Below, piece after piece: positions 17,093 through 26,149 of a stretch of DNA of 51,653 nucleotides (positions within the stretch are counted from its first letter, which is position 1; each line of letters begins with the position of its first letter). The stretch comes from CAYLWW01 sp964387585 (GTDB lineage: Bacteria > Pseudomonadota > Alphaproteobacteria > Rickettsiales > Midichloriaceae), in assembly GCA_964387585.1 (NCBI GenBank), contig CAYLWW010000001.1:1-51653 (forward strand), read 5' to 3'. Under the pieces are notes generated by a model. It saw only the letters and a list, made by a program, of their open reading frames with translations, was not told the DNA's origin and searched no databases. The position numbers were made by a program, and so were the translations under genes.

Positions 17093-19810
17093 GTGTTTTT
17101 TAGTAATAATGTAATTGACAAGCAAAGAATTGCTTCAGATCCTAATATATCAGTTTATGTATCAGCTTCTGCTGGCAGTGGTAAAACAAAAGTTTTAACT
17201 GATCGTATATTACGTTTATTACTTTTAGGGGTTAAAATTGATAATATAATATGTTTAACTTTTACCAATGCAGCAGCAGCTGAAATGTTAGACAGATTGC
17301 AAAAAAGGTTAGAATATTGGTTTTCTGCTAATGATACTCAATTAGTCGATGATATCACAAATCTCACTGGAACTTCTCCTAATAATGAAGAGCTAAAATT
17401 AGCTAAGGTTTTACTAGGATATTTTATTCATAATATAGATAAAGTTAAAATCCAAACTCTACATAGCTTTTGCATTCGCATACTACAATACAGTCAAATT
17501 ATACTTGACCTAGATAAAGGCGCAGATTTAGGAAGTAAATTACTTGATGGATTTACTAAACAAGAATTAATCAAAAATGCTCTAAACGATGTACTTCAAA
17601 ATAGTGAGAATTTAGAAGAGGAAATATCAAAAAGTATAAAAAATTTAGCTATTATATATGATTATGGCACATTGGTTAATTTATTAACCAACACTTTATC
17701 CCGACAAGATAAATTAATGCGATATTTAAACCAATATGTAATTAAAGGGAAAAATACAAGCAAATATATTCAGTATGATTATAATTCTTTACATGTTGAT
17801 ATATATAAACGCTTAGGAGCTGAATATAAAGTTACTGAAGATAATTTAATCTATAATTATTTAACAACAATAGATAATGGGATTTATCAAGAACTTAGCT
17901 TTTTGTTGATTGAGTATGATGAAGAGCTTAGCCAATTATTCTTAAATTGGTCTCAATATGATATGGAATGGCGTTTTCAGCATTTTTCAAAGTACTTAAA
18001 CATTTTTTTAACTAATGAGTATACTGCAAGGGTTAGATTGCCCATAAAAGCATCATTTTTAAAAATTTATCCTCAGTTCAAAGAATTTATTGTTAATGAA
18101 CAGAGCAGATTAGTTTCTCTATCTCAAGCAATACATACCCAAAAATGCGCTTCTTTTACCTCTTCATTCCATGTGTTAGTAGCTGCAATTCAGCAACGCT
18201 ATTTATATAGCAAGAGTATTTCAAGTTATTTTGATTATGATGATATAATCATGCATACTATCAATTTATTGGAAAACCCTAATACTTCAGATGTAGTACT
18301 GTACCATATGGATTTCAAAATTGACCATATATTACTAGATGAAGCTCAGGATATCAGCCCTTCTCAATGGCATCTAATAAATTTGCTGATGAGCGAATTT
18401 TATTCCGGATTAGGGGCTAGAGATATAAATCGTACTTTATTTGTTGTTGGTGATTTTAAACAGTCTATTTACGGATTTCAAGGAGCAAATCCCGATTTAT
18501 TTCAACAAGTTAATAAATTTTATCAAGAAAAATTTGAGCAAGTAAATAAGATTTGGAGGAATATAGAATTAGATACCTCTTTCCGTTGTAATAGCACTAT
18601 ATTGAATTTAGTGAATAATATATGCGCACAGCCATCAGTATTAAATGCTTTTGGTTTAGATGAAAGCAATGCTAAAATAAAACATTTAGCCTGGAATAAT
18701 AAGGCTGGAATAATAGAATTATGGAAAATTACTCTTCCTGAACAATTTATTGAAAAATCAATAAAAACAAAATATAACGAAGTTAACTGGAATATTAATT
18801 CACAACAAAATGAATTAAAGTATCATGACAATGATGATTACTTAGCAGAACAAATAGCTGAACGGATTGAGCAGCTTATAAAAAATGGAAACAAAGCTAA
18901 TGATATTTTAGTATTATTTAGGAAGCGTTGCTTACTCCAAGAATATTTAGTTATGTGTTTGAAATCAAAAAGTATTCCAGTGCATGATTTTACTTTTAGT
19001 GGCAATGATAGACATATTATTATAAATGATTTGATTGCACTAGGGAAATTTGTTTTATTACCGGATGATGACTTGAATCTAGCCATATTGTTAAAGTCAC
19101 CTATAATAGGTATGAATGAGGAAGAGTTATTTACTTTAGCATATCAAAGATCTGGTAGTTTATGGAATGAGCTAGAGTATGGAGATTTTGAATACTGTGA
19201 ATATTTGAGGAATTTTTTATCTTTATATAAAGAATCAACCTCTATATCTAGTTTTTATCGTAGTGTTTTATATCATGATAATTACTATATCATTAAAGCT
19301 TATAATAAATGTTTTGGCCGTTATGCAGAAGCTATAATAGACTGTTTTTTAGGAGTTATTGATGAGTTTGAAGAAAAGAACATCAATGGCTTACTTGGTT
19401 TTATAGAATGGTTTGATCAAGGAGTATCTAACTTTAAAATAAATAGCCGGAATATTGATAGTGTCAAAGTTATGACTGTGCACGGTGCAAAAGGTTTAGA
19501 GTCCGAAATAGTGATTTTAGCAGATGCAAGCTTATCGGATAATTTACCAAATGATAGGATAATTTGGTGTGAAGATTGGTTTGTGGTTAGCACTATAAAA
19601 GACTTTACTAATTCTGTAGTAGAAAAAATAAAAGCTCAGAATAATTATAAGTTAGATCAAGAGAATTTACGTTTACTATATGTTGCTCTTACTAGAGCTA
19701 AAAGCCATCTATATGTAGTAGGTATTGAAAATACCAGTAATTCTTTAGTTGACGATGACAATTGGTTTAATATTATAGCTAAGTCATTACATATTGATAA
19801 TAGATTATAA
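17093..19810 (+). CDS. addA: AddA-type UvrD-family helicase lacking the nuclease domain
   Basis: AddA is the motor subunit of the AddAB helicase-nuclease that processes double-strand breaks for RecA. The 905-aa product carries superfamily 1 motifs: Walker A SASAGSGKTKVLTDR, motif Ia TFTNAAAAEML, motif II LLDEAQDISPSQW, motif III VVGDFKQSIYGFQGA, motif V VMTVHGAKGLESE and motif VI RLLYVALTRAKSHLYVVG. It ends about 30 residues after motif VI. Full-length AddA has about 200 more residues with a PD-(D/E)XK nuclease domain, which is missing. The start is GTG at 17093; a perfect -10 box lies upstream. addB is not adjacent. The protein may work as a helicase with a separate nuclease, or the trimming may be common to Rickettsiales. 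Confidence 0.88.
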   Translation: MFFSNNVIDKQRIASDPNISVYVSASAGSGKTKVLTDRILRLLLLGVKIDNIICLTFTNAAAAEMLDRLQKRLEYWFSANDTQLVDDITNLTGTSPNNEELKLAKVLLGYFIHNIDKVKIQTLHSFCIRILQYSQIILDLDKGADLGSKLLDGFTKQELIKNALNDVLQNSENLEEEISKSIKNLAIIYDYGTLVNLLTNTLSRQDKLMRYLNQYVIKGKNTSKYIQYDYNSLHVDIYKRLGAEYKVTEDNLIYNYLTTIDNGIYQELSFLLIEYDEELSQLFLNWSQYDMEWRFQHFSKYLNIFLTNEYTARVRLPIKASFLKIYPQFKEFIVNEQSRLVSLSQAIHTQKCASFTSSFHVLVAAIQQRYLYSKSISSYFDYDDIIMHTINLLENPNTSDVVLYHMDFKIDHILLDEAQDISPSQWHLINLLMSEFYSGLGARDINRTLFVVGDFKQSIYGFQGANPDLFQQVNKFYQEKFEQVNKIWRNIELDTSFRCNSTILNLVNNICAQPSVLNAFGLDESNAKIKHLAWNNKAGIIELWKITLPEQFIEKSIKTKYNEVNWNINSQQNELKYHDNDDYLAEQIAERIEQLIKNGNKANDILVLFRKRCLLQEYLVMCLKSKSIPVHDFTFSGNDRHIIINDLIALGKFVLLPDDDLNLAILLKSPIIGMNEEELFTLAYQRSGSLWNELEYGDFEYCEYLRNFLSLYKESTSISSFYRSVLYHDNYYIIKAYNKCFGRYAEAIIDCFLGVIDEFEEKNINGLLGFIEWFDQGVSNFKINSRNIDSVKVMTVHGAKGLESEIVILADASLSDNLPNDRIIWCEDWFVVSTIKDFTNSVVEKIKAQNNYKLDQENLRLLYVALTRAKSHLYVVGIENTSNSLVDDDNWFNIIAKSLHIDNRL

Positions 19811-19828
19811 TTATTAAATTTAATAATT
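19809..19828 (+). terminator. AT-only palindrome just after addA
   Basis: A 20-base perfect palindrome centred on TTATTAAATTTAATAA begins at the addA stop codon region. It could fold at the mRNA end but has no GC pairs and no following T-run. Confidence 0.25.
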
Positions 19829-19876
19829 TAAACTATTATCAGATTTTTCAAATTACTCAATAAGGTATTATTACAA

Positions 19877-21253
19877 GTGCTGTCAAAAACAAAAATATTT
19901 TTATGGATATTGATATTATCTGCTTTAACGTTAAGGTTTATTACGTTAGGTGTTTATGATTTTTATGACACAACTGAGGCTAGATATGCAGGAATTGCTA
20001 TGCGTATTCTATTTAAAAATGATTGGTTAATGCCTTATATATATCCAGACGTAGCTTTCTGGGGTAAGCCACCTTTATCCTTTTGGCTTACTGCGTTATC
20101 ATTTAAGTCTTTGGGACTGAATGAGTTTGCTGGTCGCTTACCTCATTTTTTGATAATGCTGCTTTTAGTTGTTTACGCTTATCATACCTTAAAAAAACTT
20201 TATGACGAAAAAGTTGCTATTATATCAGTACTAGTATACGTAACTTCTTTACTTTTTTACGTGGTTGCCGGGTCAGTGATGACTGAAGCAACCTTAACTT
20301 TTGGAGTTTCTCTTAGTTTACTTTCTTTTTGGTCTTCTCATTTACGAAAAGCAAAAAACTCTTTAGACGGATATCTATTTTTTATTGCTCTAGCTATAGC
20401 AATTTTAGCTAAGGGATTAGCTGGCTTAGTGCTAAGCTTACTTCCTATTTTTATATATATTACTGTTATTAAAAGAAAACAATGGAAAGAATTTTTCTTC
20501 AAAATGCCTATATTAAAGGGAATATTAATTACTATATTATTAGCTTTACCTTGGTATATTTTGGCAGAAATAAGTTATCCTGGCTTCCTCGAATACTTTA
20601 TAGTTGGAGAGCATTTTAACAGATTTCTTATCAAAGGATGGAGCGGAGATATGTATGGTGAAGCCCATTCACAACCTATGGGAATTATCTGGTTATTTTT
20701 TATTATAGCTACCTTACCGTGGAATATTTATTTCGCTTTCTTAGTATTACGAAAAAAAGTAAAGCTTATTTCAGATGAATTCGATTATTATTTAATAATA
20801 TGTACTTTAACTCCTCTAGTTTTTTTCACTTTTGCACGTAACTTACTTATACCTTATACTACTACTGCAATATTACCTTTCTCTATACTCCTAGCAAGGC
20901 TTATAATTAAAAGCGGAATAAGGATAAAACCTCTAAGTTCATTTGCTATTATAAGCATGTTATCTATATCATTAGCTTTATTTATGATACAGAAATTTGA
21001 ATTTAAGGTATCTTCTAAACCAATAATAGCTAAAGCAAATGAAATATTAGCTAAAAATGGTGAAATGGATATTTACTTTTATAAAATGCCGCTACAATTT
21101 TCTACACGATTTTATTCCCAGGATAAAATTAAGCAAACAGATGACTTAGAGAGTAAATTGGGTTTATTTATTATGAATGAGAAATACCCTGAATTTGACA
21201 ATTGTTTAGAGTATAAGCATAGGAAAGAAAAACTATTCTTTTGCATAAAATAA
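19877..21253 (+). CDS. ArnT/PMT-family membrane glycosyltransferase
   Basis: The 458-aa product has about ten to twelve hydrophobic segments and the GT83/PMT_2 pattern: YDTTEARYAGIAMRIL (here DTTEARYAGIA), GKPPLSFWLTALSFK, GLNEFAGRLPHF and AKGLAGLVLSLLP. Such enzymes move a sugar from a polyprenyl-phosphate donor to an acceptor on the periplasmic face, for example aminoarabinose to lipid A. The acceptor here is unknown. The start is GTG at 19877; no ATG fits the conserved N-terminal helix. It follows addA by 66 bases on the same strand and could share its transcript. The C-terminal 100 residues form a soluble periplasmic-type tail. Confidence 0.82.
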   Translation: MLSKTKIFLWILILSALTLRFITLGVYDFYDTTEARYAGIAMRILFKNDWLMPYIYPDVAFWGKPPLSFWLTALSFKSLGLNEFAGRLPHFLIMLLLVVYAYHTLKKLYDEKVAIISVLVYVTSLLFYVVAGSVMTEATLTFGVSLSLLSFWSSHLRKAKNSLDGYLFFIALAIAILAKGLAGLVLSLLPIFIYITVIKRKQWKEFFFKMPILKGILITILLALPWYILAEISYPGFLEYFIVGEHFNRFLIKGWSGDMYGEAHSQPMGIIWLFFIIATLPWNIYFAFLVLRKKVKLISDEFDYYLIICTLTPLVFFTFARNLLIPYTTTAILPFSILLARLIIKSGIRIKPLSSFAIISMLSISLALFMIQKFEFKVSSKPIIAKANEILAKNGEMDIYFYKMPLQFSTRFYSQDKIKQTDDLESKLGLFIMNEKYPEFDNCLEYKHRKEKLFFCIK

Positions 21254-21316
21254 AATAGTTGTAATGACTTAGTAAGGGGCTATGAGGAGATATATAACTT
21301 TTATACTTCAACACAT

Positions 21317-21349
21317 TTGCGTTGTCAAATTTCGTCCTTTGCTGACGCT
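21317..21349. repeat. Dispersed intergenic repeat, internal copy
   Basis: TTGCGTTGTCAAATTTCG (21317-21334) followed by GCTGACGCT (21341-21349) repeats the sequence at 79-112 with only the short spacer differing. It lies between two convergent genes. Confidence 0.7.
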
Positions 21350-21417
21350 CACTACTTATTTTAACTGTTCAAGTTTTCTTTGGTATACATTGACAAAAGC
21401 GTTATTAAGGCGATTAG

Positions 21418-21957
21418 TCAAAGACCAAATTTTTGTTTGTCAGAGCTATATACCTTTCTAGCACGCTCTATAAAAGCTTTCATGGTAAGTTCGCATGCAG
21501 TTTTAAACCATATTTTGGATAATTTTTCCAAAACGCTATTTTTGAAAGCAAAATCGATACTGAAGTTAGTTATTGTAGTGTTGTCAGTTATTAAATCTCT
21601 ACTGTTATTAAGCACTTTTGCATAAGAGTTCATTTGCCAGATAGTATTAAGATGGCGGAATGGTCCATCAATCATACTGACTTGAACATTAGCGCAAATT
21701 AAAGATTTTTCGTTATCTGTACTGTTATCAATATCTTGTATTAAAGGAGGGGTGATTTTAATAAGTGATCTATAACTTTCAGTAATGGGACCGAATTTTA
21801 CCAGTAAATCGGCTATTATATTGGCATCAGAACGCTCTATAACTCTACTATTAACGCACCATGGAACAAAATTAGGATAATCTTCAACATTGATTATCAG
21901 GTTGTAAATATGCCATATGTCGTATTCTAATAAACGCTCGGTGTGAAAAGAAGGCAT
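21418..21957 (-). CDS. COQ10/START-domain ubiquinone-binding protein
   Basis: The 179-aa product belongs to the polyketide cyclase/START family that includes mitochondrial COQ10 and bacterial RatA. Family features are the N-terminal HTERLLEYDIWHIYNLIINV, then EDYPNFVPWCVNSRVIER, the DGPFRHLNTIWQM region, and a C-terminal helix ACELTMKAFIERARKVYS. In bacteria with ubiquinone-based respiration the family most likely binds or chaperones ubiquinone. The toxin label RatA comes from E. coli and is not supported by a neighbouring antitoxin here. It lies downstream of dnaK on the minus strand, with 220 bases of repeat-like DNA between. Confidence 0.85.
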   Translation of the reverse strand: MPSFHTERLLEYDIWHIYNLIINVEDYPNFVPWCVNSRVIERSDANIIADLLVKFGPITESYRSLIKITPPLIQDIDNSTDNEKSLICANVQVSMIDGPFRHLNTIWQMNSYAKVLNNSRDLITDNTTITNFSIDFAFKNSVLEKLSKIWFKTACELTMKAFIERARKVYSSDKQKFGL

Positions 21958-22019
21958 CTATAAATAGTTATTAACTAATGATTATATTTAACTAACTTTT
22001 ATTATTTAATAGTTTTTAG

Positions 22020-22154
22020 ATGCCTATAAATAAACCTCTGGTAACAAACAAAGACTTGGTGCGTATTCAGAGCGCTGGGTTTTACCTAATCTACGATTTT
22101 TTCGGTGTACACCTAGCTCTGTATAACGCTTACCAACTCTTTATTTTGATATGA
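22020..22154 (+). other. Short open frames in a GC-raised repeat-like segment
   Basis: The segment between the COQ10 gene and dnaK has about 42% G+C over 22041-22140, well above its surroundings. A 44-codon plus-strand ORF (starting MPINKPLVTNKDLVRIQSAG) spans 22020-22154, and the minus strand is also open for about 38 codons over the same stretch. It has no ribosome site and resembles the repeat debris at 34045-34110, so it is more likely a degenerate repeat than a gene. Confidence 0.35.
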
Positions 22155-22156
22155 CC

Positions 22157-22180
22157 TAAGTTATTTATAAAAATAACTTA
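22157..22180 (-). terminator. Hairpin overlapping the dnaK stop codon
   Basis: Perfect 10-base arms (TAAGTTATTT and AAATAACTTA) flank a 4-base loop; the dnaK TAA stop lies in one arm. No T-run follows on the minus strand, so it may protect the mRNA end rather than terminate by itself. Confidence 0.4.
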
Positions 22181-24106
22181 ATTATTTTTATTGTTGTTAT
22201 TTTTAATTTCTTCAAACTCAGCATCTACTACGTTATCATTATCATCACTGTTATGAGTATTATCAGCATCTTGCTTATGATCATGGTCAGCAGGATTCGC
22301 ATCAGATTGACTTTGGTACATAGATTGACCTATGCGCATCATGGCTTCGGATAGAGCATTTGTTTTATTTTTTATCACTTCTGCATCATCATTACTCATC
22401 ACTTGCTTCAGCTCTTCTATAGCACCAGTCATAGCTGCTTTATCAGCTTCTGATACCTTACTGCCGTATTCTTCTAAGCTTTTTTCGGCTGAGTAAATAG
22501 TGCTATCAGCGTTATTACGAGCTTCTATTAATTGTTTACGTTGTTCATCAGCTGTTGAATTTTCTTCTGCATTTTTAACCATGTTTTTTATTTCTTCTTC
22601 ACTTAATCCACCAGATGACTGTATTGTTATTCTTTGTTCTTTATTGCTGGCTTTATCCTTAGCTGATACATGCAAAATACCATTAGCATCAACATCAAAA
22701 GTTACTTCAATTTGTGGCATTCCACGTCTGGAAGGTGGTATACCTTCTAAATTAAATTGCCCTAATAGCTTATTATCTACTGCCATTTTTCTTTCTCCTT
22801 GAAACACACGGATAGTAACAGCAGTTTGATTGTCTTCAGCGGTTGAGAATACTTGGCTCTTTTTAGTAGGTATAGTAGTGTTGCGTTCTATTAATGGGGT
22901 AAAAACGCCACCTAATGTTTCTATTCCTATAGATAAAGGGGTAACATCTAGCAGTACTACATCTTTAACATCTCCACTTAAAACAGCTCCTTGTATAGCA
23001 GCACCAATTGCTACCACTTCATCTGGATTAACTCCTTTGTGTGGCTCTTTGCCAAAAAATTCTTTTACTCTTTGTATTACTTTTGGCATTCTTATCATAC
23101 CACCAACTAATACCACTTCATCTATTTGGCTAGGGCTGATTCCAGCATCTTTAATAGCGGCCTGGCATGGACTAATTGTTCTTTCTATTAAATCATCAAC
23201 TAAACTCTCTAACTTAGCTCGTGATAAATTAACATTTAAGTGCTTTGGCCCTGAGGCATCAGCAGTGATGTATGGAAGATTTATTTCAGTTTCCATAGCA
23301 CTAGAGAGTTCAATCTTAGCTTGCTCAGCTGCTGCTTTTAATCGTTGTAAAGCTAGGGGGTCTTTAGATAAGTCTATGCCTGTATCAGACTTGAATTTAT
23401 CAGACAAAAATTGTAATATACGTAAGTCAAAATCTTCTCCTCCTAAAAAGGTATCGCCATTAGTTGACTTTACTTCAAAAACTCCATCTCCTATTTCTAA
23501 AATAGATATATCAAATGTACCACCACCTAAGTCATATACAGCAATAGTCTTTGTACCGACTTTATCTAAGCCATAAGCCAAAGCAGCTGCTGTAGGTTCG
23601 TTAATAATTCGAAGAACTTCTAAGCCAGCAATACGACCCGCATCTTTTGTAGCTTGACGTTGTGAATCGTTAAAATAAGCAGGAACAGTAATAACAGCTT
23701 TGGTTACTTTTTCGCCTAAAAAGCTTTCAGCTGTTTCTTTCATTTTTTGTAGTATCATGGCACTTATCTGGCTAGGTGCGTATTTTTCGCCACGGCCTTC
23801 AACCCATGCATCACCATTACTAGCTTCTACTATTTTATAAGGAACTTTTTCCGCTAATTCCTTAGTACGAGGATCTTTATAGTTTCTACCTATTAATCTC
23901 TTAACAGCATAAAATGTGTTTTGAGGATTAGTTACAGATTGACGTTTAGCAGATTGCCCTACTAACCTCTCTTTATCAGTAAAAGCTACAAAAGAAGGAG
24001 TAGTGCGCGCTCCTTCAGAATTCTCTACTACTCTAGGATCTTTACCATCCATAATAGCTATACAAGAATTAGTTGTGCCTAAATCAATGCCTATAATTTT
24101 ACTCAT
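22178..24106 (-). CDS. dnaK: Molecular chaperone DnaK (Hsp70)
   Basis: DnaK is the ATP-driven cytoplasmic Hsp70. The product of about 642 aa begins MSKIIGIDLGTTNSCIAIMD and has VYDLGGGTFDISIL, LVGGMIRMPKVIQ and the substrate-binding LLDVTPLSIGIETLGG region. A charged C-terminal tail (DNDNVVDAEFEEI) follows. The start is the ATG at 24106, with a strong AGAGGAG Shine-Dalgarno 6-12 bases upstream (24112-24118). A TTG five codons earlier would put that site inside the coding region and is rejected. dnaJ, usually next, is absent: a short repeat-like region and the COQ10 gene follow. The 286 bases upstream hold its promoter; no clear heat-shock consensus was recognised. Confidence 0.99.
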   Translation of the reverse strand: MSKIIGIDLGTTNSCIAIMDGKDPRVVENSEGARTTPSFVAFTDKERLVGQSAKRQSVTNPQNTFYAVKRLIGRNYKDPRTKELAEKVPYKIVEASNGDAWVEGRGEKYAPSQISAMILQKMKETAESFLGEKVTKAVITVPAYFNDSQRQATKDAGRIAGLEVLRIINEPTAAALAYGLDKVGTKTIAVYDLGGGTFDISILEIGDGVFEVKSTNGDTFLGGEDFDLRILQFLSDKFKSDTGIDLSKDPLALQRLKAAAEQAKIELSSAMETEINLPYITADASGPKHLNVNLSRAKLESLVDDLIERTISPCQAAIKDAGISPSQIDEVVLVGGMIRMPKVIQRVKEFFGKEPHKGVNPDEVVAIGAAIQGAVLSGDVKDVVLLDVTPLSIGIETLGGVFTPLIERNTTIPTKKSQVFSTAEDNQTAVTIRVFQGERKMAVDNKLLGQFNLEGIPPSRRGMPQIEVTFDVDANGILHVSAKDKASNKEQRITIQSSGGLSEEEIKNMVKNAEENSTADEQRKQLIEARNNADSTIYSAEKSLEEYGSKVSEADKAAMTGAIEELKQVMSNDDAEVIKNKTNALSEAMMRIGQSMYQSQSDANPADHDHKQDADNTHNSDDNDNVVDAEFEEIKNNNNKNN

Positions 24107-24317
24107 TTTTACTCCTCTCAAAGATTTTACTATTTTAAAAATACATATGTGTACTTAAAAGTACTTGGATAAATTTCTACAATAATTACTATAAAGTGAA
24201 TTTTTGTAACTTAATTATCAAAACAGTTTTTTATGTCAAAAGCATATCAAACTTATTAAATAAATTTATTAGATTAATCTTTATATATTCATCAATAGTA
24301 CTATATTCAATAGTGTT

Positions 24318-24343
24318 AAAATATTTTTTTAAAATATTTTTTT
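24318..24343. repeat. 13-base tandem duplication between rph and dnaK
   Basis: AAAATATTTTTTT occurs twice head to tail. It lies 50 bases past the rph stop, on the dnaK upstream side. Function, if any, is unknown. Confidence 0.5.
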
Positions 24344-24392
24344 ACTTATTCGGTTAAAAAATTAAGAAAATTTATTATAATCACTGAAAAAG

Positions 24393-25130
24393 CTAAGCTA
24401 AACCAATAGCTTGCATTTGCTTTGTAAGTATTTGTTTGCAACCAAGTTTAGCTAATTCTAACATGGATAGCATTTGTTCGTCATTAAAAGTTGATTGTTC
24501 CGCAGTGCATTGCACTTCTATTATGCTATTATCCGAAGCTAGCACGAAATTAGAATCTACTTCTGCACCACTATCTTCATTATAATCAAGATCTAGTAAT
24601 GTTTGTTGCTTAACTATACCACATGAAACTGCTGTGACGTGTTTTATTATTGGGATTCGTCTTATAAGTCCTTTGTTAAATAGGGATTTCAATGCTAAAT
24701 ACATGGCAATATAGCCGCCATTTATTGCTGCAGTTCTAGTACCGCCATCAGCTTTTATAACATCGCAATCTATTATAATTTGTCTATCACCTAAACGACT
24801 TAAATCAACCGCCGCCCTTAAAGAACGTGAAATAAGCCTTTGTATTTCTTGAGTTCGACCGCCTTGCTTTCCTTTCATTGCTTCACGCTGCATGCGATTA
24901 TCAGTAGAACGGGGCAGCATACCATATTCTGCGGTAATCCAACCGGAGCCACTGTTTCTTTTGAAATGGGGCAATTTATCATCTATAGTAGCAGTACATA
25001 CGACCCAAGTATCCCCTAGTTTCACTAAGCAGGAGCCTTCGGCATTACTAAGATAGTTTGGTTCAAACTCCAAGAAACGTATTTCAGAAGATGTTCTATT
25101 ATTTTTTCTAAAATGTTTAATACTTTCCAT
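24393..25130 (-). CDS. rph: Ribonuclease PH
   Basis: RNase PH is a phosphate-dependent 3'-5' exoribonuclease that trims tRNA 3' ends in the cytoplasm. The 245-aa product has the family pattern: GDTWVVCTATIDDKLPHF, the WITAEYGMLPRSTDNRMQRE loop, GRTQEIQRLISRSLRAAVDL, and the catalytic-site stretch CDVIKADGGTRTAAINGGYI. Length is normal. The start is the ATG at 25130. It shares the strand with dnaK downstream and the Pcm-like gene upstream, with over 200 bases on each side, so it is probably transcribed alone. Confidence 0.96.
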   Translation of the reverse strand: MESIKHFRKNNRTSSEIRFLEFEPNYLSNAEGSCLVKLGDTWVVCTATIDDKLPHFKRNSGSGWITAEYGMLPRSTDNRMQREAMKGKQGGRTQEIQRLISRSLRAAVDLSRLGDRQIIIDCDVIKADGGTRTAAINGGYIAMYLALKSLFNKGLIRRIPIIKHVTAVSCGIVKQQTLLDLDYNEDSGAEVDSNFVLASDNSIIEVQCTAEQSTFNDEQMLSMLELAKLGCKQILTKQMQAIGLA

Positions 25131-25346
25131 ATAATTCTTAATTTTAAAATAAACAGCTTAACAACATTAGCTGTTGCGTTTTGATATAAAGGTGGTTTTT
25201 ATGCTAAAAAGCAAGCTATAATATCAATAATATAGATTAAAAGTGCTACTTAGTGAGCTTTATGATAAGCAAGAATGGTGTGTAAATAAAGATTTTATCC
25301 GCTCTACTTGTCGTTTTATATACTTTTTTACTATGAGGTATATTAT

Positions 25347-26024
25347 CTAGCCTAGTATCGATAAAGGCGGCGCATAAGCATCACCCATCTCCTTCCGTAT
25401 TATACTATTTCTGTCATTACTATATTTTACTATCTTCATGCAATTGTTTTTCTGTTCTATAGTTAGCAAACAACCATCTAACGCTAAACAATTAAATAAT
25501 GCTGAATGATTTAAGATATAATCGTAATGTACCGAGCCATTAATAATGATAATATCAAAAGATCTATCATAAGTAGAATTACCTAGGACTTGCTCACTAG
25601 GAAAAAGGCTTATATTTTTTAAATTTAAAATATTATTTATATAATTCTTGGCCCTGGATAATAGGTCATCATCATTATCAATTCCTACTACAGATAATGA
25701 AAGCATTCCTAAAACAGCGCTTGAGTAGCCAGAACAGCATCCTACATCAAGTATTCTGCTTCTTTCCCTTTTTATATTAGCTAGGTTAAGGATTTTAGCA
25801 AAAACTTCAGTCCTCATTAATTTGCGAGATTCATTCACATGTATCTCGCCATCGCTATAAGCTACCTCTTCCCAATGCTTATCAACAAACAAGTGTTTAG
25901 GTGTGCTAGATATCGCTTGAAGTATGTTATGATCAGTAACTCCAACGGGAATTAATTGATTGGTGACCATATTAGCGCGAGCTATGGAATAAATTGCTTC
26001 CTTATCTAACTTTTTTTCAATCAT
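25347..26024 (-). CDS. Protein-L-isoaspartate O-methyltransferase family protein
   Basis: The 225-aa product is an SAM-dependent methyltransferase of the Pcm family, which repairs isoaspartyl residues in aged proteins. It has the family N-terminus (ARANMVTNQLIPVGVTDHNI, ILQAISSTPKHLFV), AYSDGEI, the SAM motif ILDVGCCSGYSSAVLGML, and GIDNDDDLLSRAKNY. The usual motif I Gly-rich loop GTGSGY reads CCSGY here. In alphaproteobacteria the relatives with RxxMVxxQL starts often act on unknown substrates. It sits upstream of rph on the same strand. Confidence 0.82.
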   Translation of the reverse strand: MIEKKLDKEAIYSIARANMVTNQLIPVGVTDHNILQAISSTPKHLFVDKHWEEVAYSDGEIHVNESRKLMRTEVFAKILNLANIKRERSRILDVGCCSGYSSAVLGMLSLSVVGIDNDDDLLSRAKNYINNILNLKNISLFPSEQVLGNSTYDRSFDIIIINGSVHYDYILNHSALFNCLALDGCLLTIEQKNNCMKIVKYSNDRNSIIRKEMGDAYAPPLSILG

Positions 26025-26149
26025 TATGACTAAGCTATTGATATTAACTATACTACCTTACTAAACGAAATGAACAATCATAAGATCGTTTAAAAAATTA
26101 TAATAAGGTAATAAGACAAAAGATTTATATATAATTAAATATCAAATTA

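Noticed and set aside
21418..21957. RatA toxin of a toxin-antitoxin pair
   Set aside because: The protein is a COQ10/START family member, but no RatB-like antitoxin is next to it and the ubiquinone-binding role fits better.
22830..23576. 248-codon open frame on the plus strand inside dnaK
   Set aside because: It lies antisense to highly conserved dnaK codons. Long antisense frames over dnaK are a known by-product of its codon use, and there is no ribosome site or family match.
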